Part shown: positions 27,535 to 38,665 of the stretch, piece after piece | Layout: each line of letters begins with the position of its first letter | Numbering within the stretch: position 1 is the first letter of the stretch | Source: Amaurobius ferox | Lineage: Eukaryota; Arthropoda; Arachnida; Araneae; Amaurobiidae | Assembly: GCA_951213105.1 (NCBI GenBank) | Contig: OX578136.1 | Span: 70,844,230-70,908,229, forward strand | Length of the DNA: 64,000 bases | Direction: 5' to 3' | The notes under the pieces: model-generated | Database searches by the model: none | Told to the model about the DNA's origin: nothing | What the model saw: only the letters and a program-made list of their open reading frames with translations | Made by a program: the position numbers and the translations under genes

Positions 27535-28190
27535 ATTTTTTATTTTGTTTCAAAGCCGTAATAAAAAAAAATATTTCTTTAAGATTTTATTTTCTGCCAT
27601 GGCCATGCAAGGAATGCAATTCCATCAATACGTCATATGTCGCTTTGCAAAAGAAAATAAATATCTAAATTATTCATTTCTAGATATCAATGCCAGAAGA
27701 ACTGTTATGCAGAATTTCGCATTGAACCAATATATTGTTTCTTTGAAAATAAGATTTTTGTTAAAATATCACATATTTTCACTCAAAGTCCAACGGCCGG
27801 CCGTCTACTGAAGAAAGGAGCTTAAATTGTATTGTTATCAAACACTGCTCATGCACTGCTTCTTATGGCGAAAACAAATTCTATTTTATTTTTTCCGACG
27901 AGAACAGTACAATAAAAAGCGAGGGTGGATGTATTTTCTGGAACGGCGCCAAAGTGTGCAACATATATGCTGTTTCTTACATGATACAGTAACCCGGTTA
28001 AGATTCTTTTGATGAGTTGAAAAAAAAGTGATAGCATTTGTAATGTTCTTTTATGAACTCCAATTACGTGACGAGAAGATTTCTTCCCAAAAAGGATTTT
28101 CTGAAATTAACTTTCTTACAGCTTGACATGGAAATGTTACAACTGTTCTATGATTTTGTAGAACATTGTTAGAGTAAATGCCAAGAACTT
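27535..28190 (+). repeat. Repeat family X, copy 1
   Basis: First of four same-orientation copies. Landmarks in order: caaaagaaaataaatatcta (27648-27667), aaataagatttttgttaaaa, ccaacggccggccgtctact (27789-27808), a gaaaggagcttaaa block, a gagaacagtacaataaaaag block (27900-27919), ggcgccaaagtg (27945-27956), and a final gaactccaatta block. No coding potential is shared between copies. It begins immediately beyond the Tc3-like element. Type unknown: dispersed repeat or old segmental tandem duplication. Confidence 0.8.
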
Positions 28191-28785
28191 TTTTGTTTGA
28201 ACAATTATTACAGAATATAGTATTATAAATTTATTGGTATTTAAAGAAATTAAAATATACACATTCCTAATTATTTTAAAATATTTTAAATATTTCGGAA
28301 TTTCCCAAATTTGTCTTATCTAAAATATTACAATAAATACAGTCACTGTTATAGTTACCTGAATTTGTCTTATCTAAAATATTACAATAAATATAGTTAC
28401 CAAAATAGCTCGGTTTGTTAAAAAAAGATCATGTCTATTGCCGAATTCATTAAAGTTCATTCATTGTTAAAACATAGTTCTAAAATATCTTGTCACCATT
28501 ATATCTTAAAATAGTTGATTTCTAAAATTCTTAATATAAAATATCCCAAATATCAGTCCATGTATTTTTCGAGAGTAATCTATTAACTTTTGACCAAAAC
28601 AATTATTCTTTTCATTGCAGCAAGTATTTCATAATAATTATTATAATGTTTTATATTACACTTCTTCATTTTACTTTACTGTATTATCTTATTTCTGAAT
28701 TTCTCACAATCTCGTTCACACTTACTTGAAATACATAAGGGAATGAAAATTATTATATTGCAAGTTAGTAAGTCTTGATATATAC
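28191..28785. other. A+T-rich DNA, no supported feature
   Basis: Contains a short direct repeat: gaatttgtcttatctaaaat with attacaataaata occurs twice (28310-28340 and 28361-28392). No gene. Confidence 0.5.
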
Positions 28786-29262
28786 AAATGTTTCATTTAG
28801 GAATTTGAAAGACATAAAATCATCTGTATAATGCTTGTGTCTGTTTACAAAAGAAAATAAATATCTAAATTTTTCCTCTCCAGATATACATGATGAAAAA
28901 ACAGTTATGCAGAATATCTCATCGAACTCTAAAGCCAGACATATTTTTTGCGAAAATAAGATTTTTGTTCAAATATCACAAAAATATTTTCACTCAAGCT
29001 CCAGGCAGCAGCCGTCTTAAAATGTATGAAGAGCTTAAACTGGTATTTTTATGAAACACTGCTATTGTTTCTTATGGCGAAACGGATTTTTTTTTTTATT
29101 TGTCCGGATGAGAACTGTACAGTAAAAAGTGGGATGTATATAGTTTTTGAAAGGCGCCAATGTTCGAAACATACCATATATACTCTTTCTAACATGATAC
29201 GATGTCCCCTGTCAGGCCTTTTTACTATAAAAAAAAGAGATATCATTTGTAATGTTTCAAAA
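28786..29262 (+). repeat. Repeat family X, copy 2, left part
   Basis: Same landmarks as copy 1: caaaagaaaataaatatcta at 28848-28867, aagatttttgttcaaatatc, ccaggcagcagccgtctta, gagaactgtacagtaaaaag, ggcgccaatg. It breaks off after gatatcatttgtaatg where Z copy 3 is inserted and resumes at about 30635. Confidence 0.8.
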
Positions 29263-30249
29263 GTATTACTTCCCTTATATACATAGTATAATGTACCTAT
29301 AAGGTAAGTATTGTGACGGGGTCGATAATTTGAATTCGAGTTTTCGACAAAACAGCATGTTTCAAGCATCTCTGATGACGAATCGAACATTGTTGAGATG
29401 ATATCTGTGTGTATGTTCGAAAGTATGTGTGCATGTGTGTGAAAGTATATATATGTGTGTGTGTGTGTGTATGTCAGTGAAACTATGGAGACGATATCTC
29501 ACGAACGAATGAAGCGAGTCGAATGAAATGCGGTACTCAAATTACAATCCGTAAATACTGGAAGGCTATTGTTTTCAAACACAATCGAATATTCAGAAAC
29601 CCTTAAATTTTCGAGCGAAATATTGAAAAAATCATCAAAAAATCAAAACCTTTAATAAAGTTACGCAAATAGACATTTCTTATGCAATTTTTGTTCAGAA
29701 AACGATGGATATAAACTTTAGAACGCTAGAATGAACCGTTCTCGAGATATTGCACATTTTTCAAATAAATTCATCAAAAACTCCCATAAATTAAAAAAAA
29801 TATATTAACTGTTGAGAAACATGTTTACTTTTCATATGTAATATCATGCGATAAATTTGGCGACATCATTCTCGTGGATCTTACTCGTTCCATTTATGAG
29901 TTCTATTCATGAGTACTTTGAATAGTACTTTTGTATTTGAACGCAAATGGGCATTTATCTGCTATAAGAATAACTTACTTCTCCGTTCATAACGCTTGGC
30001 GATATTTTTGCGACAATGTTGGCGGAATGTCTCCAATATGGCGACTTTTTTAAATATTGCCAAGATAACGAAAATCTCGTCAAATGGATAAAAATAACGC
30101 TAAATCAATGAAAATGACGACTAATTGATGAAAATACCAAATCTTAGAAAGAATATAAGTATCTACTATGAGAATAACCTATTTTTTTACTATAAAAGTA
30201 GTAAATTCATTGTATTATATAAGGAAAGTCATATGCTGCCCGCATCAGA
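29263..30249 (-). mobile_element. Repeat family Z, copy 3, inserted in X copy 2
   Basis: Minus-strand copy. The 3' hairpin is at 29264-29310 (ACTTCCCTTATA ... TATAAGGTAAGT, somewhat decayed). Then come the gacggggtcg block, a (GT)n zone at 29405-29475 with AT interruptions, the conserved middle, the GGCGA word block (29998-30110) and the 5' end at 30249 (CTGCCCGCATCAGA). X sequence lies on both sides, so Z is younger than X. Confidence 0.85.
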
Positions 30250-30268
30250 TTTTTTTGGACTATAAAGG

Positions 30269-30558
30269 AAGTTGTTGTTGCTGAGACCCAGACAGTCTAA
30301 CCTACCAGAGAGGGGTAAGGTAACTGTTTGGCCGGCCGGGAAGTGCCACCGAATTTAGACCGGAAACCAGTGGAGGAGGCATCCACAGGGACCACACCCT
30401 CCTTCCCCTACCACCAACCTCTAGGAATGACTTACGGACTCGCATGTTTAACGTGATCGTGTTCCACGTGAACACGGCGGCAGTTTTGACAGCGGCGGGA
30501 ATCGAACCAGGGCCTACCGAGTGCAATTCCCGTGCGCTAACCACTGGGCTACCGCGAC
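30269..30558 (-). mobile_element. tRNA-derived SINE A, copy 2
   Basis: Full-length minus-strand copy with tRNA-like head near 30540 (TAGCCCAGTGGTTAGCGCAC, B-box GGTTCGATTCC) and (CAA)n tail at 30271-30280. It is flanked by TTGGACTATAAAGG (30255-30268) and TTGGACTGTAAAGG (30559-30572), one mismatch. It landed between two copies of the Z 5' end, so it is the youngest layer of this nest. Confidence 0.93.
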
Positions 30559-30572
30559 TTGGACTGTAAAGG

Positions 30573-30634
30573 GACTGTAAAGGGAGTAAATTAATTGTAT
30601 TATATTAGGAAAGCCATGTGTTGCACACATCAGA
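30573..30634 (-). mobile_element. Extra Z 5'-terminal cap
   Basis: About 62 bp matching only the first part of family Z (agtaaattaattgtattata ... cacacatcaga), directly beyond the end of Z copy 3. Similar lone caps occur at 43071-43132 and, for family Y, at 17841-17884. Confidence 0.7.
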
Positions 30635-30720
30635 TTTTTTATGTATTGCATTTATGCGAGGAAAATATTTGTCGCGGAAAACTTATTTACTGAAATTATA
30701 TAACTTATACATTTGATGTG
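30635..30720 (+). repeat. Repeat family X, copy 2, right part
   Basis: A tgcatttatgcgaggaaaat stretch and ttactgaaattatataac match the 3' part of X copy 4 (attatgagagtaaaatactt ... cactgaaattaac). This supports an X copy split by Z and SINE insertions. Confidence 0.5.
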
Positions 30721-30899
30721 GGAATATAGGTGCCAAGAAATTAAATAATGTAGAAGTATTATTTAATATAAATTACTTATAAATGACATAATGAGTGTGT
30801 AACATTGGTTGGTATTTAAAAAATATGCTTGAATATTGCGGAAAACAAGAGTTTTATGAAGGGGCCTTAATATGGTGTGGTGTGTACATTTATAATAGG

Positions 30900-31165
30900 T
30901 CTGAAAGTAACATCAGTCATTTAATTTCCATTTATAAGCTTTCCGAAGGAATAGATATTTCAGGTATAAGACCGGAAGTTATAACTTCAGAACACGAAGC
31001 GTAAATTCATTGTGAACTGCCTACTGCGCCCGGAATTTGTATGCTGAATCTATATCAGTTATTATTTGAGATAAATCTATGATCAATTATGAAAAAATAG
31101 ATGTTTCACTGAAAGATGTAAAAAAAAAATGAATCGCAAATTTCTCCAAAATAGCCTGTCAGTTG
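30900..31165 (+). repeat. Repeat unit V, single copy
   Basis: Contains accggaagttataact, gctgaatctatatcagttat, aatagatgtttcac and a poly-A run, in the order seen in V units at 9756-9965 and 11395-11850. The 69-codon frame ending at 31004 lies in it and is not a recognised gene. Confidence 0.5.
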
Positions 31166-31627
31166 TAGCTAATTCATAAATATTGGACACGTTGCATATT
31201 TGCGCAGAATTCGTCCTTATTAAATACATTCGAACTCGGTTTTAATGAAAATCAAGAGAACATCGAGTTTTAACTCTAATCAACTAACGCTATAAATGAT
31301 AAATAATTTTTAACTGTTGGTACATTGTAAAATCGTAAATAGCATTATTAGTGTACGTAGTACTTTGTTTCAGCATTATCTAAAATTTAGACAAAAATAT
31401 AGAGTAATACAAAACATAAACTCAAATGTTTAAATATCAAAATAAAAACTTTTATAATGACAGAATTTCATTAGAAAAACTATTTCCTTTTGAGTTTATG
31501 CAAAATGTGACGCCATCTCGCAACAGCAGCATTTTTGGGTCACCCCTTTTGCCCCATAAAATTTTTCTCTTATAAGAATAGCTTCCAAGGCATTTATTGT
31601 GCTCAATACCGACTCGACTCGATCATA
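31166..31627. other. A+T-rich DNA, no supported feature
   Basis: No gene recognised. A less A+T-rich patch lies at 31500-31550. Confidence 0.5.
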
Positions 31628-31939
31628 TCAGTCATCTTCATCTTCATCTTCAGCATCATCTTCTTTGTCAGCAGTATCTGGAAATGATTTAACCTGTTAC
31701 ACTGTGCCACTGCCTGTATGTGACTCACTCGTTGTGATATCGACATCTACGAATTCATCAAAATTTTGAAATGTTTCATTGCACTCATCCGCAAAATCCT
31801 TTAAGACATTTTCATAAGATTGGAGGTCGTTGTCGGGATTAATGGCTGTATCACGAGATTTGATAGATAACTCACACGATTTGGTGGGTCGTTCAGTGTT
31901 ACTGACAAAAATGCGATGAGGGAGTAAATGTCTTTGCAA
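31628..31939 (-). pseudogene. Acidic-tailed coding remnant, unidentified
   Basis: An 80-codon minus-strand frame ends at a TAA (31697-31699). The same frame then runs 22 more codons to a TGA at 31628-31630, encoding a strongly acidic stretch (DKEDDAEDEDEDD). The codon mix and composition (FADECNETFQNFDEFVDVD) look more protein-like than the surrounding A+T-rich frames. A short acidic tail after a block with a VDVD motif is reminiscent of the C-terminus of pogo/Tigger-like (DDE_1) transposases, but I see no catalytic core upstream. It could also be an exon end. Treat the identity as unknown; one in-frame stop suggests a pseudogene. Confidence 0.4.
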
Positions 31940-32206
31940 GAAAAGTGTATTAAAAAGAGTAATTTTTCATTAGGAGAAAAGATAAAATTCCGAGAATTAT
32001 ATATCGGAAGTATAATATGACCGCCATATCCTAATCCACAATAAGGATTTATTTTAACGTAATACAGGAGTTTTCTGAAATTTTATGAAGTTATAACCAA
32101 AGCCAATAAAATTTTTCCTGTGGGGCTAGCTAAAGGACTAAAATTTTGACGTTACAGTTAGGTTGTGTTTACACAACCGAGGCTGTTATAACCGACTTCT
32201 GTTGTA
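31940..32206. other. No supported feature
   Basis: A+T-rich. A short inverted repeat GGTTGTGTTTACACAACC lies at 32161-32178. Confidence 0.5.
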
Positions 32207-32456
32207 CAGGGTTGATAAAATAAAATTGCCCGGAAAAGGCTTCTAATGATCTCCTTGCTGTTTAAATTACGTTTTCATGAAACTCCGAAGAAACTTTTCC
32301 AGGCAGTTTTATTTTGGCAACCATGTTTATATAAATGCAGGGTATAAAATAAAACTGGGCCGGAAAAGTTTTTTAGGAATTTCGTGAAAACGTAATCTAA
32401 ACAGCAAGGAGATCATTAGAAGATTTTTCCGGGCCAGTTTTATTTTATCAACCCTG
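32207..32456. repeat. Double fold-back element
   Basis: Two ~115-bp units (32209-32322 and 32341-32455) are inverted complements of each other across an 18-bp spacer. Each unit alone is also a fold-back: it starts with a GGTTGATAAAATAAAA/CCGGAAAAG-type end and finishes with the complement CTTTTCC..CAGTTTTATTTT..CAACC. The non-palindromic core (cttctaatgatctccttgct) is inverted between the units. This fits two short MITE-like insertions head to head, or one duplicated by inversion. No coding potential. Confidence 0.9.
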
Positions 32457-33289
32457 CATTTTATTGAGTCGTTATTAATATAATAAAATTGATAGATTTA
32501 TTTCAAACCATGATCTCTATAAGTCTGTAGGCAAACTAATGATACATTTAGGTAATTCGTAAAAAAATTTCATTGGAAGAATAAATTTCTACACAAAAAT
32601 TCTTTAATTTAAATCAATAAGTGTTTTAAAAACCTTTAATTTTAAAGCTTTCCAAAGTTAAAATTGATGGGTAAATTACATTATGAGCTTGAATTTATTT
32701 TCTCAATGAAGCAACCTCTTTCCCTAACAAATTCAACATAAGTCAATGCACCCCAGTATTTAATAGCCTTTAATGGTACAGGCAGCAAGGATACTTGCGT
32801 AACAATTTTCAAATATCAGTGTTTTCAACGTAAGCAGGCATGCTTTGCATCTAGCATCAAAATGATAGGGAATTGAACGGCGCTAGATAACTGATGTGAA
32901 ATATTGTATGTGGATATATATATTATAGTTGATATTTTAGTAAATTGAAACAGAGAATTAAAATGGCTAAGTTTCTTACTTTTAAGTTGGACTTTATTTG
33001 CATTTTCCTCTCTGTATACTCCATGTGTATTACAATAACTTTTCTGAAAACTTTATCGATTCTCTTTCAAATATAGATAGATATAATATTGTGTAGATAA
33101 ATGTACCACAGGGCAAGTTGGTCGTTGTAGATCCGTTGCTTTTAATTATTATCTGACGAAAATATTATCTGAATTATATTTTATATTTTAATTACTATCT
33201 GAAATTTTTATATTTGTGTTTGCGTTGCAGATTATCGTTTCATATTTTAGAAACTTCTGTCGAAATTTATCGCGACGGTATAATTCCCT
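32457..33289. other. A+T-rich DNA, no supported feature
   Basis: No gene or recognised repeat. Confidence 0.5.
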
Positions 33290-33433
33290 TTTACGATTGC
33301 TTCCATGCGACCGAATATCGTCATGTTAAAAGTTATTTAATGTACATGTATATAAAGTTTTCATTTTTGCTATGTTCATGAAATACATGGAATTTCATCT
33401 GTATGCCATATGTCTCTTTACAAAAGAAAAAAA
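33290..33433 (+). repeat. Repeat family X, copy 3, left part
   Basis: Ends in tgtctctttacaaaagaaa (33412-33430), the landmark at the start of the X core, where Z copy 4 is inserted. Confidence 0.65.
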
Positions 33434-34347
33434 TCTGATGTGGGCAACACATGACTTTCCTTATATAATGTAATGAATTTACTACTTTTACAGTAAAAAA
33501 AATAGATTTTTCTTATAGTAGATACATTCTTTCCAAGATATTGAATTTTCGACAATTAGTCGTCATTTTCATTGATTTAGCGTCATTTTTATCCATTTGG
33601 CGAGATTTTCGTTAATTTGGCAACATTTCAAAAAGTCGCCAAGTCGACGACATTCCGCCAAATTCGTCGCCAAAATCTCGCCAATCGTTATGGATGAAGA
33701 AATAAGTTATTCTTACAGCAGATAAATGACTATTGGCGTTCAAATGCAAAAGTATTACTCAAAGTAACTTTTTTCATGAATGGAACGAGCTAGATCTACA
33801 AGAATGATGTCACCCAATCTATCACATGGTATTACATATGAAAAGTGAACATGTTTCTCAATAGGAAATATTTTTTTTTTATTTTATATGACTTTTTGAT
33901 TTTTTTTCAAAATGTTAAATATCTCGAGAACGGTTCGTGTTATCGTTCTAAAATTTATGTCAATCGTTTTCTAATGAAAAATTACATAAGAAATGTCTAT
34001 TTGCGTAACTTTATCAGCGGTTTTGATTTTTTGTCGATTTTTTCAAAATTTCATTCGAAAATTTAGGGGGTTCTGAACATCCGATTGCGTATAAAAACAA
34101 TAGGCTTCCAGTGTTTCTGAATTGTGATTTTTGTACCAAATTTTGTTCGAATCGGTTCATTCGTTCGTCAGTTATCGTCTCCACAGAATCACTGACACAC
34201 ACACACACACACACACACAGACATCACTTCAAAAATGTTTGATTCGTGAGCAGGAATGCTTGAAACGTGCTCTCCCGTCGAAAACTCGAATTCGAATTTT
34301 CGACCCCGTCACAATACTTTCCTTATACATTATGTCTATAAGGAAAA
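33434..34347 (+). mobile_element. Repeat family Z, copy 4, inserted in X copy 3
   Basis: Complete plus-strand copy. The 5' end TCTGATGTGGGCAACACATG starts at 33434, followed by CTTTCCTTATA, the GGCGA/TCGCC block (33575-33695), the middle, (CA)n at 34194-34219, and the 3' hairpin CTTTCCTTATA ... TATAAGGAAA ending near 34345. X sequence flanks both sides with no long target-site duplication visible, as expected for Helentron-type rather than TIR insertion. The empty site can be inferred from X copies 1 and 2 (caaaagaaaataaat). Confidence 0.88.
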
Positions 34348-34880
34348 TAATAAATAGCAAAATTTGTCGTTTCCAGATACCGATGCCAGAAATGCAATTA
34401 AGCAGAATTCTGTATTGAACTCTAAAACGAGGCTCTTTGAAAATAAAATGTTTGTTAAAATATCAGAAATATATTTCAACTCAAATTCCAACGACCGGCC
34501 GTCTACTGAAGAAAAAAAAACTTGAAACTGTATGCTTAGCAAACAGTGCTCGCGCACTGCTTCTTGTGGAGAAACGCATTTTATTTTCAATTTTGCGACG
34601 ATGATAGTACAATAAGAAGATGGGGTGGATATATTTTATGGAAAGGCGCCAATGTGGGGGAACATATATTCTGTTTCTTACATGTTACAGTGACCTGGTT
34701 AAGCTTCTGCTGCTAAAAAGAGAAGAAGAGTAATAACATTTGAAATGCTTTATAATGAACTCCTATTATGGGATGAGAATATTTCCCCACAAAAAAAGGA
34801 TTTACTGAAATGAACTTTCTTTCGAACTTAGCATGAAAAATGTTCAGAAATATTAGAGCTCATATGCTGTGATTTTGTAA
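34348..34880 (+). repeat. Repeat family X, copy 3, right part
   Basis: Resumes the X order: taaatagcaaaattt, ccagataccgatgccaga, aaataaaatgtttgttaaaa, ccaacgaccggccgtctact (34488-34507), atgatagtacaataagaaga, ggcgccaatg (34646-34655), and gaactcctattatgggatga. Confidence 0.8.
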
Positions 34881-35860
34881 AGCATAGTCAGGTGTAATAC
34901 CTAGAAATACAATGGTGTTAAAATTATATTTCATTCAAACGATTATCATATAATATATTCATACAAATTTATTTAAATTTTAAATACAGATGAGAAAAAA
35001 TATAAATTACTAATTATTTTTAAAATATTGTAAATATTACTGAAAATTTTGCACTTCTTTTATTTACGCTATTGGATTTCGTTTATTTATTGTTATAATA
35101 AAATAGTTCGGTTTGTTCCAGAAATTTGATGTTTTATATATTTGGCCAGGGATTAGTGAACACATTTGTATTTTCTCGAATGCAACGTTAAAATGTATTC
35201 ACTGCCGGAATAAACTTCTAAAATATAATTGACCAGTTTTATATCTCAAACAGTTCTACAAATATAATTTAGAATGTTCTTTTAAATCCTATTCGACTTT
35301 GACTTGTCCAGATGTTTCATTCAGAATAATGTTTCACGTTTATAAAACTATCACCTGGTCTTCCAATTCTTCTTTCAGTGCAGCAATTATTTTGTGATAA
35401 ATAAATCAAGGCAAGTTTTTAATCTGAAATCCATATCTGACTATTTCTGAAAGTATAGTTGAAAAATTCAGTAGTGATAAATTTAAGTAAAGCAAAAAGG
35501 TGTCACGTTTGAATTATTAATACATGTATTACCCTATGCCTTATATTAATAAAAACAAAATAATTTTTAATCTCTATATAAAATGCAAATTTAATAGTGA
35601 TTCTTCAGAAAGACAGCATTGTCAAATCATTTATTTCAGCATAACATTTTGGTTTTTATTTATGTATATATTCATGAATCAAAGAAATGTTCTATTTATT
35701 TTTATTCTATTTTTTTTTGGGGGGGGAGGAGGGATTATAAAGCAAAAATATACATATAGGGCAAAATTATGTTTGTTACAACCATATACTTCAATTATAT
35801 TTTACATTGTTTCATGTAACATTGCTTTATTTTAAAATGAATGTTTAGCAATACCGTCCT
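34881..35860. other. A+T-rich DNA, no supported feature
   Basis: A T-run followed by a G-run (ttttttttt then ggggggggagg) is at 35710-35730. The 103-codon frame across it is not recognised and spans the homopolymers. Confidence 0.5.
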
Positions 35861-35864
35861 CACT

Positions 35865-36500
35865 TAAGAACGGGTGAAATTCCGTGTTGAAAATTATATA
35901 GCTTTCAAGCATATACAAAAGTTGTATTTTGCACTATGTAAGAAACAAAATCCTCTTTGTAAGGCATATGTCTCTTCAGAAATGATAGATATCGATGATA
36001 GCAAAGCATTTATGCATAGCTCCTCATTGAACACTAAAGCGAAATGTTGCTTTTACGAAAATAAGATTTTTGTAGAAATATCACATAAATATTTTCAAAG
36101 TCCAACGTGCGGCTGCCTGCTGACGAAAGGAGCTTAAAATGTATTGTTATCAAACACTGCTCATGCACTGTTTCTTATGGCGCAAACAGCTTTTATTTTA
36201 TTTGTTCTGATGAGAACTGCACAATAAAAAGTGGGGGAGGGGAAGTATATTTTCTGGAAAGGCGCCAAAGTTCTGTTTCTTACATGATACAATGTCCCCA
36301 GATAAGCTTCTTTTGCGACAGAGAAAAAAATGATAGCTTTTGCAATTCAAAAAAAAAATATGAACTCCAATTATGAGAGTAAAATACTTTTTCAAGAAAA
36401 ATAATTCACTGAAATTAACATATATTTGGACTTGATATGAAAGTTATACGAAAGTGTTATAACGTGTTACGGAAGTGTTTGATCTGGTAGAATTTTGCAG
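35865..36500 (+). repeat. Repeat family X, copy 4
   Basis: Landmarks: catatgtctcttcagaaatg, ataagatttttgtagaaata, ccaacgtgcggctgcctgct (36101-36120), gagaactgcacaataaaaag (36212-36231), ggcgccaaag (36262-36271), gaactccaattatgagag. Uninterrupted and about 630 bp long. The overlapping frames at 35874-36395 differ between copies and are not a conserved gene. Confidence 0.8.
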
Positions 36501-36850
36501 AAATGGGTGACAAAAATCAAGTACTGTAGACATACTACTTCATATAATTGACTCATGTATGATATATAGTTATAAATCTGTGTGTATATAAAATTTTTGT
36601 GGAATATACGTGCAAACAACAAATTTTGTAAACGGTCTTGGTCACAATCAGTGTGTATAGTATACTTCATTTATAATGTCCGACTGAAAGTGACAATAGT
36701 CATTCTCTATTAAGATCTATTTATAACCTATTCCTATAGATGTCTCTAGAATAATGTTTTTTTTCCTTATTTAAAATAATGTATATCGTATGGCAATTTT
36801 TATAATAATTTGCTTGGTTTGTTTCAAAATCTGACCTTTAAAACACGATA
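36501..36850. other. A+T-rich DNA, no supported feature
   Basis: No gene or recognised repeat. Confidence 0.5.
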
Positions 36851-38227
36851 TGCACTCTTTTTAAAAAAAACAAACTCCGCTAAAATATAACCCGATCATC
36901 TCGAAACTTCTCATGCAAATTCCTTTATACAAAGTATGCAAATGATTAAATTTGCAAGGCCAATGATTGTTAATTTCGTTCATAGCGTACGTTTCTATTG
37001 AGCAACTAGCATCCTATAAAACTGGTTAAAAATGTGGGCAGTTTATCTTTGCTCGTTATCGGCGCTGCAGTTCCGTTGAAACACAACCAATAATGCCGTT
37101 ACGATGTCGTCGAAGACCTTATAAACAATTAGACGAGTTCTAACGTGGTCGTATATTCGGGAGCATTTGGCCACCACCATACCGATCAATAGACCTCCAA
37201 CCGCACCTAACTGCTGCGCAAAGATGCTGGCAGCAATGGTTAATTCAAGGAACTCATCGGCGGAATGAAGGGTCTGGAAGGCTAAGGTGCACGAATGCGA
37301 TGCAAGATCGGATGGTTGTGCAAGAGGCCCGAACTGGCCCAAGGGCATCATTGTCCGCCATCCAACGTGCCACAGCCTCTTTCATACCAACCGTGATACT
37401 TTCCACCATCTCACGGCGCTTGGCTGAGGTGGGGTTACGGTCACGGCGACCTTTAACCCATACCTGGTGTCGTAGCCGAGCATCATTGCTGCCAGCAGAC
37501 TGGCATCGCATAGTGTTCAGCGATGAATCACGCTTCTGTCTTTCAGCAGATGTCCAACGGGTACGTGTGTGGAGGCGCCAAGGCCAGCGGTCTCAATCAG
37601 CCTTTGTTTTACACAGGCACACTTCCACCTGGTGTGATGGTGTAGGGTGCTATCTTATACGACAGCAAATCGCCCCTAATCATCCTGCGTACAACTATAA
37701 CAGCTCAACGATTTGTTGATGAAATTCTGCGGGAGTTTGCGTTACCCTTTATGGCACTTCATTCTGAGGACATTTTCCAACAAGTTAATGCCACGCCACA
37801 TACAGCTCACATATTTGTGGACTGTCTCCGTGCTTTTGATACTGTTCCTTGGCCTGAAAGGTCACCAGATCTTTCGCCAGTCATGTATAGGGCATGCTAG
37901 GATTCGAGCACCCCGAAATGTAACATATATGAAGCAACAATTAAGGAATGCTTGCAGAATGCATCTCAGGATGACATTAGGAAACTTTATCACTCCTTAC
38001 CTAGACGTATACAAGCATGCATAGCCGCCAAGGTGGGTTACCAATTACTGATTTGGAAAGTCAATGTGCAATTGCTAACCATTGATGGGTCCTGCGGTCT
38101 TGATTTTGTAATTCTTTCATTACATTTGTATGAGCTGTAGGCATATTTAATTTAAATAAAAACAGTTACTTTCTTCATGATGCTTCGGGTTTTTTTTTTT
38201 TTTTTTTTTTTTTTTTGCAAAAGAGTG
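36851..38227 (+). mobile_element. Tc1-like transposon with short TIRs
   Basis: Left end TGCACTCTTTTTAAAAAAAA starts at 36851 after TA. The right end TTTTTTTGCAAAAGAGTG ends at 38227 before TA (38228-38229). The outer CACTCTTTT is shared in inverted orientation, and a 27-base T-run expanded in the right end. Length is about 1.38 kb, typical for Tc1. It encloses a decayed transposase. Confidence 0.88.
37093..38045 (+). pseudogene. Tc1 transposase pseudogene
   Basis: About 950 bp covering nearly the whole usual ~330-residue Tc1 protein. The N-terminus starts MPLRCRRRPYKQLDEF with a stop soon after. Then come an HTH part ending in RCTNAR, a clean 139-codon stretch (37300-37719) containing WHRIVFSDESRFCLS with the first catalytic Asp, and later QQVNATPHTAH, where the usual QQDN has Val instead of the second catalytic Asp. 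SPDLSP follows, but the Glu of the usual SPIEHVWD motif is lost through a frame disturbance near 37880. The C-terminus is QDDIRKLYHSLPRRIQACIA. At least two frameshifts and two missing catalytic residues make it inactive. Confidence 0.92.
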
Positions 38228-38229
38228 TA

Positions 38230-38651
38230 TTTAGAGATTAGAAACAGGCGATACATATGGATTATTTTTCAAATTAATCGAGAAAATTCATTTATTCGAC
38301 GATAATTTGTCAATTTTATATATCAAACAGAAAATAAGTTATAAAACACTGGATTTTAGCGCTATTGTAAGGAGCGCTAAAGATAATACAATATTTTGCC
38401 AAATTACATTATCAGAATAAAAATAACTACTAAATTAAAATGTTGGACGGCAATTTTATGGATTTCACTCGGAATTTGCCTGAAAACATTTTAATTTTTA
38501 CTAGTTGACGCTACATAAATTTGTCTGAATAAAAATGAAAGTCGATTGACCCGACAACACATTCCAAGTATATATACACAATCAGAATATTTATATAGTC
38601 ATAAGAATAAATGATGACATAACATTCAGTTTTAGCAGTAGTGATTGGAAT
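38230..38651. other. A+T-rich DNA, no supported feature
   Basis: No gene or recognised repeat. Confidence 0.5.
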
Positions 38652-38665
38652 GCGCGTAGATTCTT

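Noticed and set aside
30302..30544. Conserved protein MVSARELHSVGPGSIPA... seen three times
   Set aside because: It recurs only because it lies in the body and head of SINE A copies; it overlaps the pol III B-box.
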